From Ashinkailepas kermadecensis (taxonomy: Eukaryota > Arthropoda > Thecostraca > Neolepadidae), in NCBI GenBank assembly GCA_034440615.1, contig JAOTOM010004554.1:248001-312000 (forward strand): DNA of 64,000 bases. The letters are read 5' to 3'. Below the pieces are notes generated by a model that searched no databases, was not told the DNA's origin, and was given only the letters and a program-made list of their open reading frames with translations. Positions 11,577-64,000 of the stretch are shown in pieces. Positions within the stretch are counted from its first letter, which is position 1. The number at the start of each line of letters is the position of its first letter. The translations under genes were made by a program, and so were the position numbers.

Positions 11577-12228
11577 ACAGAACCGCCACGTGTGTGGTGA
11601 CTTGCCCTCGCCGTGAAACAGAACCGCCACGTGTGTGGTGATTTGCTCTCGCCATGCAACAGAAACAACACGTGGGTGGTGACTTGTTCTCGCCGTGAAA
11701 CAGAACCGCCACGTGTGTGGTGACTTGCCCTCGCCATGAAACAGAACCGCCACGTGTGTGGTGACTTGCTCTCGCCGTGAAACAGAACCGCCACGTGTGT
11801 GGTGACTTGCTCTCGCCGTGAAACAGAACCGCCACGTGCGCGGTGACTTGCCCTCGCCATGCAACAGAACCGCCACGTGGGTGGTGACTTGCTCTCGCCA
11901 TGAAACAGAACCGCCACGTGCGCGGTGACTTGCCCTCGCCATGCAACAGAACCGCCACGTGGGTGGTGACTTGCTCTCGCCATGAAACAGAACCGCCACG
12001 TGCGCGGTGACTTGCCCTCGCCATGCAACAGAACCACCACGGTGTGGTGACTTGCCCTCGCCGTGAAACAGAACCGCCACTGTGTGGTGACTTGCCCTCG
12101 CCATGCAACAGAACCGCCACGTGGGTGGTGACTTGCTCTCGCCGTGAAACAGAACCGCCACGTGCGCGGTGACTTGCCCTCGCCATGCAACAGAACCACC
12201 ACGTGGGTGGTGACTTGTTCTCGCCATG
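11577..12228. repeat. Minisatellite, 41-bp unit x16
   Basis: Sixteen copies of about 41 bp: CAGAACCGCCACGTGTGTGG followed by TGACTTGCCCTCGCCATGAAA. Two or three variants (GTGTGTGG, GTGCGCGG, GTGGGTGG) alternate in blocks, which suggests higher-order duplication. Most copies contain CACGTG. Open frames in all three minus-strand frames are a consequence of a unit length not divisible by three. Confidence 0.95.
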
Positions 12229-12239
12229 CAGCTATTAGG

Positions 12240-12880
12240 AACTCGTAAATTCCTAGCACAACTGAAAGCAGCCTGATTTCACACGTACCACACCTAAACT
12301 ACCGTGCCACAATCAGAACGTACCTTCCATACAGATACATTTTTAACTGAGAAAATACCCAAGAAGACACTGAGTAAAGGCGCGGTTAGAAGACGACAAT
12401 GAACAAAACAACTGCGATTAGAATATCTTTATTGCAGAAACGACAAACTACCCTAGAATCTTGAATTGACGTTCTCTGAACAAGACATTCACGCATGAAG
12501 TTCTGGTGACACCATACAGGGCGCAGTCCAGGACAGTACGTACCGGGTTTGGCTGTGCAGGTAACTACCGACACCGGGTCGTGAGCTACAACACTGCACA
12601 TCTGTCCGAGTGGGCAAGGAAGCCGCAGCCCTGAATTCTTCCACACAATATTGTCCAGAGACAAAACCAGAGCCCTGTGTAGCCTCGCATAGAACGCCAT
12701 GGTGATCTCCATCTAATGCGCACTGGATATTTACCGCGACACCCAAAACAAACACTACCGTAGCCGTAGAATCACGACTGTTTTCCTCACGAGCGGCAGA
12801 CAGCAGTCGTGTCCATCCAGCCAGGCGCTCCCCGCACTGCACACTCGCCTCACTCAGCACACTCACCGACTCCGACGCAG
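12240..12880. other. No firm gene; possible distal SAP130 3' UTR
   Basis: Non-repetitive. A minus-strand open frame at 12386-12712 is cysteine-containing but has no recognised domain and overlaps the AATAAA at 12428-12433. I interpret the stretch as 3' UTR or flank of SAP130. Confidence 0.35.
12428..12433 (-). terminator. Candidate poly(A) signal for SAP130
   Basis: AATAAA on the minus strand. It is the first canonical poly(A) hexamer I find downstream of the SAP130 stop codon at 14445. Using it would give a 3' UTR of about 2 kb containing three or four minisatellites. RNA evidence is needed. Confidence 0.35.
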
Positions 12881-12885
12881 CGACA

Positions 12886-13210
12886 CAGAAGCGGCGCCAT
12901 CACTGCATCTGCAGCCCACCGCCGTCGGCAGCAAAGGACACAGAAGCGGCGCCACCGCTGAGTCTCCAGCCCACCGCCGCCGGCAGCAACGGACACAGAA
13001 GCGGCGCCACCGCTGAGTCTCCAGCCCACCGCCGTCGGCAGCAACGGACACAGAAGCGGCGCCATCGCTGCATCTGCAGCCCACCGCCGTCGGCAGCAAC
13101 GGACACAGAAGCGGCGCCATCGCTGCATCTGCAGCCCACCGCCGTCGGCAGCAACGGACACAGAAGCGGCGCCATCGCTGCGTCTCCAGCCCACCGCCGT
13201 CGGCAGCAGG
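12886..13210. repeat. Minisatellite, 55-bp unit x6
   Basis: Six copies of CAGAAGCGGCGCCATCGCTG, CATCTGCAGCCCACCGCCGT and CGGCAGCAACGGACA. It lies downstream of the SAP130 stop on the minus strand, possibly within the 3' UTR. Confidence 0.93.
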
Positions 13211-13595
13211 CACCCTTGTCACGCGCTAACGGCGGCAGCAGGCACCCTCGTCACGCGCTAACGCCGGTGGCAGGCACCCTCGTCACGCGCTAACGCCGGT
13301 GTCAGGCACCATTGTCACGCGCTAACGCCGGTGGCAGGCACCCTCGTCACGCGCTAACGCCGGCAGCAGGCACCCTCGTCACGCGCTAACGGCGGATGGC
13401 AGGCACCCTCGTCACGCGCTAACGCCGGCAGCAGGCACCCTCGTCACGCGCTAACGGCGGCAGCAGACACCCTCGTCACGCGCTAAGGCCGGTGGCAGGC
13501 ACCATTGTCACGCGCTAACGGCGGCAGCAGACACCCTCGTCACGCGCTAACGCCGGTGGCAGGCACCCTCGTCACGCGCTAACGCCGCCACTGTC
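13205..13595. repeat. Minisatellite, 32-bp unit x12
   Basis: About twelve copies of GGCAGGCACCCTCGTCACGC followed by GCTAACGCCGGT. It abuts the 55-bp array, sharing a few bases of CGGCAGCAGG at the boundary. Confidence 0.93.
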
Positions 13596-14063
13596 TCATC
13601 ACGCCGAGCACGGTACACAACCACGTGATCGGCACGCTCTCAAGCTGCAGCCGAAGCCGACCGTTGATACACGGAGGAGTGAGCCAGCTCGGCACCAGGT
13701 GCGCGGTCCTTAGTCGCCAGGCCCGCGTCAGCTTACGAAGTGTCGCTCCATGCCTGCAGTGAGCGACACTTATACACAGCCTCTCCCCTATTCTACCTCG
13801 CTCGTTGTCTTGTTCACCTTAGCCGGCAAGGCGCCAGTCACGTTACAGCACACATGAATCGAAAGGCTTGACTTCCTCGACCGACAGTCAGCACGTGGAG
13901 GGCATGCGTTCCAATCGAAGTTCAATCTGGCACCAGCGCGCTTCCCACGTCAGATGCGGGAAAACCTACTGCTATACAGTGTATGCGTCTACCCTGCTGT
14001 ATCGACTGGACGGCCGCATCCATAGAGTCACACCCATCGGACAGCCGGCGTTCTCGACAGCCA

Positions 14064-14267
14064 TCCGACAGTCGCAGCCAGAAGCCGCCGGACAGTCGCA
14101 GCCAGTAGCCACCGGACAGTCGCAGCCAGAAGCCGCCGGACAATCGCAGCCAGTAGCCACCGGACAGTCGCAGCCAGTAGCCGCCGGACAGTCGCAGCAA
14201 GTAACCACCGGACAGTCGCAGCCAGTAGCCACCAGACAGTCGCAGCCAGAAGCCGCCGGACAGCGCC
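14064..14267. repeat. Minisatellite, 24-bp unit x8
   Basis: Eight copies of GGACAGTCGCAGCCAGTAGC plus CACC or CGCC. The unit equals eight codons, but no gene claim is made: it lies beyond the SAP130 stop codon on the minus strand, presumably in the 3' UTR. Confidence 0.93.
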
Positions 14268-14301
14268 CGGGGACGGCGCCAGTGGTCGGTACCAGCGCCG
14301 C

Positions 14302-14444
14302 AGCTGTCCGTGCAGTACAGCCGAGCAGGCTCCCCGGCCTGCACCCCTGGCAGGACGGCATCAGCGCCGCAGCTGTCGTCTGCCGCGCGGTCCGTGCAGT
14401 ACAGCCGAGCAGGCTCCCCGGCCTGCACCCCTGGCAGGACGGCA

Positions 14445-14460
<16 letters not shown>
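14302..14460. repeat. Tandem duplication across the SAP130 stop-codon region
   Basis: Two copies of about 67 bp (14310-14376 and 14393-14459 approximately) share GCAGTACAGCCGAGCAGGCT and GGCATCAGCGCCGC. The rightmost copy includes the SAP130 stop codon and the last bases of the coding sequence, so the duplication began at the end of the last exon. Confidence 0.85.
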
Positions 14461-57071
<42,611 letters not shown>

Positions 57072-57119
57072 GGCTCCACTTGTGCAGCACCAGTCACCTG
57101 TCAATATATGTACCTGAGT

Positions 57120-59280
57120 GATATGAGCCTAAACCTGAGCTTGAGCTACTCTCTGTTTGTATATGTATATCTCTCTGTCTCTCAGCACAGCCCATTAAGT
57201 GATATTGATATAAGTTGGTGGGTGGATGGCCACAAATCAACTTCTCAATAGCAATTTTACACTGCACTTTGTGAGCATTTTCTCCCAAGGGTTGGTTTGG
57301 CCAGTGTGATTTTTCCTCCACAAGTTACTGTGCCTTATTTGCACAACCCAGAGCATGTGGTGCACCTCAGCAATCTGCCTGCCTCACTTTACAGGCTACT
57401 ATATAGCTAGGCCAGACTACAAAGCATAGCAGACAGCTTGATAAGCTGCACCACAAACAAAAGGTGGTGCAAGAGGAGTGTCAGATGCACAGACTCTTGG
57501 AAGAAAAATCACCTCAAGTGCAATGCAAAAAAAAACCTATTAACAAGAGGACAAGAGGTGCCATCCACCCCCAATTTGATATTCTTATATCTCAACTGGA
57601 CATACATTACTTTCTATATTTTCTGGGACAAAGACAAACATGGTACTTTTTGCTGGATGTGGCAAATAATTTCAGTCATTTGGCAGCAATAACTGGTATT
57701 GAGGATGGAGACAATCATGAAAGATTGGCATAAAATCACTGCATTGGACCTGCAGCTGTGGCTTTCATCGAATCATTTTTACTCTTCCTTATTCTTGATC
57801 CATTCCACATGCACCAGTATTTCACTACCACACAGATGTGACTCTGCCATGAACCATCCATGTGGCACACACCAACCATGCCTGGTATCAAGATCACCAC
57901 ACCTTGCATACTGGCAACTGTCTAGGTAAGTAGGCACCTACTGTGCATCATTTCGATCATAAATAAAACAGTACTAAGCAACTGGATGGCCATTAAACAA
58001 TCACTAGCAGCTGGTGCATAGCTGTAGCTACTATCCCTACCCAGTGTTTTTCTTTAGAAAACAATACATTAAACATTGCATAATTAACCACAACTAGAGG
58101 TACTCAATTTCATAAAATATATACAAGAAGCACTTGGGTCAATATTCAGTAAAAAAAAATCATGCTTATGGTGTTCCATGACGTGATCCAGACTCAATAA
58201 CCGCCACTGGGAACCATTTGGGTTAAGCATGTAGAGGGATATAAATACTAACCTACTGATGTTAGATTGCCTAAGACCTATGGATGTTGCTTCACCTAAA
58301 GCCTATCAATGTTAGATCACCTAAAATGCATGGATATTTCATCATAAAAACTCTGGATGTTGAATCATCTAAAAACTACTGATGCCAGATAGCCTAAAAC
58401 TTGTATTTGTGTGGTTTACAGTGTTCACAAGACACATTTTATACACATTTTGCTGTCTTAAAGGAAACAAATGGGTCTGGTTTGGTTAGGTTTCATTAGG
58501 TTAGGATAGTCTAGGTTTCTTAAGTTGGAAATTTGTTTTAATTGGAAATTGCTTCTCTTCAAAAGCAGGTTATGTTAAGTTAGGTTATGTTGGGTAAAGT
58601 TTTAAGTTGGCAAATTTTACAAACACAAATTGCTTGAATTGTTTGCTTCGGAGGTTGTTGATTTTTTAAACATTACTTTTTATGCTATGCTACTAACTCA
58701 AAGCACGCATTTGTTGTTATTTTGCTCAAAAACTAAAAAGTAAGCATTTGCACGCAAAATGAGTGGCTCCATCATCTTAGTCACCTTGATAAACAATGAC
58801 ATTGAATCAGAATGATGTATTACAATAATTCATAAAATACCTTGAAGCACAAATGTATCCCAAATCTAAAATAGCATTGGTGGTTAATGTACTGCCTGCA
58901 TATTTAGCACAACTCGCCATTTGTGGTAGTACATAGTGGTCAGGACTCAGGACAGAAACATAAAATGTCCGTGCTATTCATATATAGATTTGCAAAAACA
59001 CCACACTAGAACACTGCTTAAAAAGAAGTCTCTGTAACATAAGCTTGGCTTCACTCAGTGATTTGTGTCTGCATGAATGATATAAAAATGGTGGAATACT
59101 GTTGTGCTGCCCAATGCATGGAAGAATATTCAATGTAAGGCTAGCAGAGATATCTCAGTATAATATTACTGAAATATTGTGAGTCTATTTTAGTTGCATT
59201 GTTCAATAAACAAAATCCAGTAGCAATGAAAATACATCTTAAAATCATAACATTATTATGCTGGCTGTAACAAGCTCACA
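57120..59280. other. No firm gene; AT-rich flank
   Basis: A plus-strand open stretch at 57404-57733 (starting around DKLHHKQKVVQEE) is the longest frame but has no recognised domain or splice context. TTAGG-like phrases occur near 58480-58610. The base composition is clearly AT-richer than 30-57 kb. Confidence 0.4.
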
Positions 59281-59287
59281 GTCAGTC

Positions 59288-60302
59288 CGAACTACTGACC
59301 GTAACGACAGCACCCAGTCTGTACCACTGTACATGGCAAGCATACATACAAACACTCTCTAATGCATACATTCTGTATGTATGGGTGGTGCCAGCTGGGA
59401 TGGAGTGGATGCCAATTGTGACCTCATTTGACCCTGAAGGCATTGACCTAGGTTCATGAAATGCATACTGCTGTGAGTTCACTACAGCCATAATTCCTTC
59501 CATTTATGTGCTTCTAGTTTCAGTAGTTTCAGAGATCTTAGGGGCTGGAAACAGCCCCACCCCCGTGGCATTATGTGAGAGGTATGTTGACTGGGGATCT
59601 TCTGCACTTGGAATGTAACAGAATGTGATGCATACAGAATCAGGATGTTAAGATAAACAACTGGATATGGATGCATGTTTTCATGGCATCACAAACCCTT
59701 GCTGTGAGGTAAGTGTATGCCCACTTTAATTTGAGGATACCAAACATTGAATGCAGGCAGAAAGTGAGTTTTACTGCAGTGTAGCACAAAGCTATCATGG
59801 AACCATCTCAGTGGTTCCAGTTCATCAGTATCCCTTTCAATTGATTGTGGTATGGGTGGATACACAGGGTGCTGGGGGCATGTGTCCCCAGTGTCCCCTC
59901 AGGTTTTTGGCCAGAGTTTCACATTGAAATAATCTGACCTCAGTGTGCTCGAATGCCCCCTCTTAAATTGTTCAGCCAGAAGCACCCTTCCAGAGACAAA
60001 GTTCCACAATGACAATTCCAGATGGTCTAATTGGACATTCATTGCATGAGTAGGCTTTAATTTCCCAGTAGTAGTCCCAGTAGAGTATTTCCCATCCTTA
60101 CTTTCATATACAAATATTAGTACATCAAGCAACACACAACAGCCCTGACCATTAACAACTGTGTGATCAGGTTGAAAGTGAAGGAACACCGGGATTCAAA
60201 CCTGCTACCACCTGCACAGAAAGCAGATGCCTTAACCAACTGCACCAATCACAGCTGTGGCACCAACAAGAATATGAGATGTAGAGCATGCTGACTGGAC
60301 AG
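59288..60302 (-). repeat. Left arm of a large inverted repeat, with tRNA-like boxes
   Basis: Inverted and diverged relative to 60485-61545. Near its inner end, read on the minus strand from about 60265, are GTGCAGTTGGTTAAGGC (A box) and AGCAGGTTTGAATCCC (B box), with TCTGCTTTCTGTGCAGG as a possible anticodon arm. Further out both arms share CCAGAAGCACCCTTCCAGAG and CCCCAGTGTCCCCTCAGG. Confidence 0.85.
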
Positions 60303-60484
60303 ATCTAAAGTGGCATACGCTCATTACATACCACCTAATTCATATGAGTCATAGAATAGCACAAAAAAAACACCATGAGGTTACCAAAAGAGTCTGCATT
60401 TCTACCATATGTAGAGTAAGTGCAGTTATATTAAAGGTGGTGTGTAAAGAACATGTGAAACTTCATCGGAGATCGTCGAGGAAA

Positions 60485-61545
60485 TAAACATCTCAGTCGG
60501 CATGCTCTACATTGCATTTTCGGCCCATACCATGTCGCTGATTGACGCAGTTGGTTAGGGCGTCCTCTTTCTGTATGGATGGTGGTGGGTTTGAATCTTG
60601 GTGCCAGGACACTTTTAACCAAATCACACAGTCGTCAGCGGTTGGGGCCGTTGGTTAATGCTGCACTTTAGATTGCTTTACATTGTCATATGAGTTGCTT
60701 GATGCAATAATATTTGTCCATGAAAGTAAGGAGAGAAAATATGCAATTAAAGCCTACTCATGCAATGAATATCAAATTGGACCATCTGGAATTGTCATCA
60801 GGGAACTTTGTCTCTGGAAGGGTGCTTCTGGCTGAAAAAAATTTGAGGGGCATTCAGGCGCACTGAAGGTCAGACTTCTTTCAATGTGCAACTCTGGCCA
60901 AAAACCTGAGGGGACACTGGGGACACATGGCCCAAGCACCCCTTGTATCTGCCCCTGTCCCAGAAACAATTGAAAGGAATTCTGATGAACTGGAGCCACT
61001 GAGATAGTTCCATGATAGCTTCATGCTGCCCTGCAGTAAGACCTCTCACTTTCTGCAGGCATTCAACTTTTGGTATCTTCAAACCAGTGGTCATACACCT
61101 ACCTCACAGTGAGGGCCTGTGACCCCATTAAACATTGCATCCATATCCAGTTGAAGTTGTATATTTCAACAGCCTGGTTCCGTATGAACCACATTCTGTT
61201 ACATTTCAAGTGCAAGGAATGCTACCATAGGAAGTGCAGAAGATCCCCGGTCAACATGCCTCTCACATAACGTTCACTGGGGGGTTTCGGCCACCTAAGA
61301 TCTGAAACTAGAAGCACACAATTTGAAGGAATTATGGCTGTGGTGAACTCTGCAATATACATTTCATGACCCCAGGTCAATGTCTTCAGGGTCAAATGAG
61401 GTCACAATCAGCCTCCACTCCACCCCAGCCGGCACTGCATGTACATACAGAAAGTATGAATGTTCCACTGCTGAATGGTAGGTAGAGACCATTCATATGT
61501 ATGCTGGTACAGACAGTGCATGCTGTCATCATGGTCGGTAGTATG
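60485..61545 (+). repeat. Right arm of the large inverted repeat, with tRNA-like boxes
   Basis: Plus-strand counterpart of 59288-60302. At 60541-60605 it has GACGCAGTTGGTTAGGGC and GGTGGGTTTGAATCTTGG, degraded A and B boxes. Spacer between arms is about 180 bp. Either two head-to-head copies of one long tRNA-headed retroposon or one foldback transposon would give this layout. Confidence 0.85.
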
Positions 61546-61918
61546 GACCCATCGTGCTATCATTATGGCCAGCATATAGTAAATCACAAATATCTCACAT
61601 ATGTGGTGTCCCAAAGAAATTATATAGGAAGAAGGTGCTAGGTAAAGTTGAACAAGTCCAGCCCATATATTTTTCTTAATTTGTGCTCAGGGACTTCTGT
61701 ATAAATACCAGTATTTGAATGATTTTGATGTTCTTTTCTTGGTGCTTATTGAGATATAGGTACTTCAATTTGAATTGCTCCTATCTCCACTGACACTGAG
61801 TGGGCTCTGGATAGGATTAGGATGAAGGTTTTGGAAAGGTAGGATAGTAAGTTGTCTTGCTTTGTAAGTTTTGTTGTCTTTGTAAGTTCTCTTCTGAAGT
61901 AAGTTCCATTAAGACATT

Positions 61919-62889
61919 CTAGTCGGTTTTACAGCGGAACTTTGGTCCCAGGTCACGTGGTCTCAGGAACGAGATAGAGGGAGAAGACCCGGCAGTGATC
62001 TGCATAAATTAAAAGCGACCAGTAAATATAATTATCACATCAGTTTTGATAACAAAATAGGTTTTACTATTGACGCTGCTGAAATAAGTAGAATTAAACT
62101 TACGAATATCAGCAAATTGCAATACGCTTTCTAATTTACGTCAATACTGCACTCAGCTCTACGGTATCTGGCAGCGGACGGATGACTGCCAGATGACAAA
62201 TTGGCGCTGTGGTTAAATTAGCGAAGGATGCGGTTATAAGCCAACTTTCTGAGCAACGGTAGAGAAAATGATAACAAAAGTACACTTAATCGATGTCAAC
62301 CAAGTTTATAAATCCATACCTGATACTGCCGACATGCTCACGCCGCACAACTAATAAATAATCACAACACATCCCACGAGTAGGATGCTCATGCACCAAC
62401 TGATTTGTTGCCTGCCGCGTACTGGGATATAGGTTTTGGAATATAAAATGGTTCAAGGAACATTATACTAAAACAATCAGTCTAAAATAGTTTTTTCTCA
62501 CGACCAAGAAACAAGTTGTCAATGAAAACGTTCAGAAAATTGAGTGAAATCAATTATTGTTAATAATAAATGTTATTAGATGTACTTTTTTAGTTCATGT
62601 CTGGAATGTTCAGTTGAAGCAAGGAATGACTTGGAAGGATGTAAAGCGACTAGACGGGAGAGCAAATTGCTGCTGTAAAACCGACTTCTGTCTAACATCA
62701 TTTTCTTTCCAACACCAAATAGGTAATTGCTGTCAACTGAAAGGTGTACAAATTATTGAAGCCAATTCTTAATAGTAATTGTATGAATTTAGTGCAAATT
62801 TTGAATGTTTTAGTTGAAGTAAAAAATGGCTTGGAAAGATCCAAAGCAACTAGACGGGAGAGCAAATTACCGCTGTAAAACCGCCTAAT
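61919..62889. mobile_element. Candidate MITE with inverted ends
   Basis: The left end AGTCGGTTTTACAGCGG (61921) is matched inverted by CCGCTGTAAAACCGCCT at the right end (62869). A second, direct copy of the right end occurs at about 62588-62695 (ACTAGACGGGAGAGCAAATT, CTGCTGTAAAACCGAC). About 970 bp with no coding capacity. Target duplication not identified. Confidence 0.45.
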
Positions 62890-63204
62890 GACTTGCAACC
62901 AGGACCGGCTTAATGAGGTATATGTGAATTTCGATATTCCTCGGGTAGACATCACATTACAATTACACGCAAATATTATACTTTTAGTACTGCGAACCGA
63001 AAAATGCCACGCTGAGTAAACAAGACACGAATAATTAACAAAACAAGGAATATTTAAAGCATCTCATTGTCTTACATCATTTATCTTAACACTTACCTCC
63101 CACCAACACACAAATATATTCGTAAAAGGAGGTAAACACCAATGTTGTTTACGTTCCTTCCAAACCGCGGCAAATGTGATAGAGGCAGCGAATGCCGCAG
63201 GCGG

Positions 63205-63445
63205 GTTTATATCAGAACCTCTAATGCTCATAGCCTCTAACGGTTCAAAACACCTAGGAATCAAAAGGACTAAGCGTTCAAAACCTCTAAATTCTGAGAT
63301 TTGATTCCGTATTGGGGAAGTTCAGAACTTCTAATGTTCAAAACCTCTAACCGTTCAAACTAACTAGGAGTTCACAACATCTAAAGACTGAGAGGCACGA
63401 ACGATCAAAAGCTCTAGGTGTTCAAAACCTCGAAGGTGTTGTAAG
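63205..63445. repeat. Degenerate short repeat, TTCAAAACCTCTAA
   Basis: Around ten irregular copies of GTTCAAAACCTCTAACG-like phrases with variable spacing. The style resembles the 55.6-56.8 kb cluster but the unit differs. Confidence 0.7.
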
Positions 63446-64000
63446 ACGGCTTACATTTTCAATACGGCGTTTCATGCAGTCGCCATGCGGCCCGACCCGC
63501 GAGACATCCAGCCGCCGCGACCGGAAACGCGCACACCCTATCTGTCAACAGCAGCCACTTGGTGCCGCTGCCAAAACAAGCAATAACTTCCGCCTAGCCA
63601 CAGGGTATCAGCCTGACCCAGTAGCTTAGAAGCAGCCACCGCTCTGGACAGCCGGAACCGCCAACCGCCAATCAGCGGCCAGCAGTCACCAGTCACCAGC
63701 GTCACCAGCCGGCACCATCAGCCACCAGCCAGGTCACGGGGCACAAAGAGATGGCGTGCGTTGCCTGACGCCTGGGGCTGGTCGCTCCCAGGGGCGGCGC
63801 CATTTATAAGCACCACCCCGGGGGAGTCGACAGACCACCCAAGAGCGTCGTCGGAGGCACACCACCAAAGAGAGTCGTCTGGGGCAGACTACCCAAGATG
63901 GTCGGAAGCACACTGCCCTAGAGAGCAGTTGGGACGTTTGTGAAGTGCAGTGAATGTGAACAATGATGAGTTAAACTGTGAATTTAGCTCGCGTGCGGGT
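63446..64000. other. GC-rich segment, function unknown
   Basis: GC content rises again. CAGCCACCAG-type phrases repeat loosely at 63640-63730. It could be a promoter or 5' UTR region for a gene to the right or for SAP130, but no core promoter element or exon can be supported. Confidence 0.3.

Noticed and set aside
11478..12259. Three long minus-strand open frames of 210-250 codons
   Set aside because: They are frame-shifted readings of the 41-bp minisatellite.
12386..12712. Cysteine-containing 108-codon minus-strand frame
   Set aside because: No recognisable cysteine spacing of a known domain, no splice or start evidence, and it contains the AATAAA likely used as SAP130 poly(A) signal.
57404..57929. 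Protein-coding gene in the AT-rich flank
   Set aside because: The 110-codon open stretch has no domain, no codon bias and no splice partners; retained only as a note.
60185..60610. Functional tRNA genes
   Set aside because: A and B boxes are recognisable but acceptor stems do not pair and both copies are part of the inverted repeat, so they are retroposon heads. The same holds for 10201-10363 and 35022-35189.

Overview
This is a eukaryotic window, most likely from an arthropod. Genes have many small exons and very long introns. There are dozens of minisatellites, decayed non-LTR retrotransposons, tRNA-derived SINEs, a DNA transposon of a type common in invertebrate genomes, and degenerate TTAGG-like stretches. 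Strongly GC-ending codons in the exons would fit a crustacean, but that placement is inference. There are no operons, phage or CRISPR features.

The backbone of the window is one gene on the minus strand, about 57.1 kb down to 14.4 kb: an orthologue of SAP130, a subunit of the Sin3 histone deacetylase corepressor complex. I assembled 16 coding exons (57071 down to 14445, about 928 codons) by recognising conserved SAP130 blocks and by checking that the splice phase agrees at every junction. The last three exons, carrying the Sin3-binding C-terminal region, are the most secure; the first, glutamine-rich exon is the least.

Most of the rest is repeats. The striking pattern is that at seven exons (E2, E3, E5, E6, E7, E8, E9) a minisatellite starts on the splice junction, and every unit carries a copy of the exon edge plus the donor or acceptor site. 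In E6, E7, E8 and E9 much of the array has unit lengths divisible by three and stays open in the SAP130 frame, so choosing a different copy of the splice site would add or remove short peptide modules.

Layout. 1-11 kb: minisatellites and two possible exons of an unrecognised plus-strand gene (4392-4622, 10605-10633) that converges on SAP130. 11.5-14.4 kb: arrays in or just beyond the SAP130 3' UTR. 14.6-22.3 kb: last intron, holding a 4.1-kb DNA transposon (17547-21671) inserted in a TA microsatellite. 22.4-30 kb: intron with a broken non-LTR retrotransposon (about 25.1-28.5 kb). 30-57 kb: the remaining SAP130 exons with their arrays, a second retrotransposon tail (32.2-33.1 kb) and many tiny SINE-like insertions. 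57-64 kb: an AT-rich flank with a 2.2-kb inverted repeat carrying tRNA-like boxes and a candidate MITE, and no gene I can support. Nothing here was checked by a search or alignment program; repeat counts and identities are by eye.
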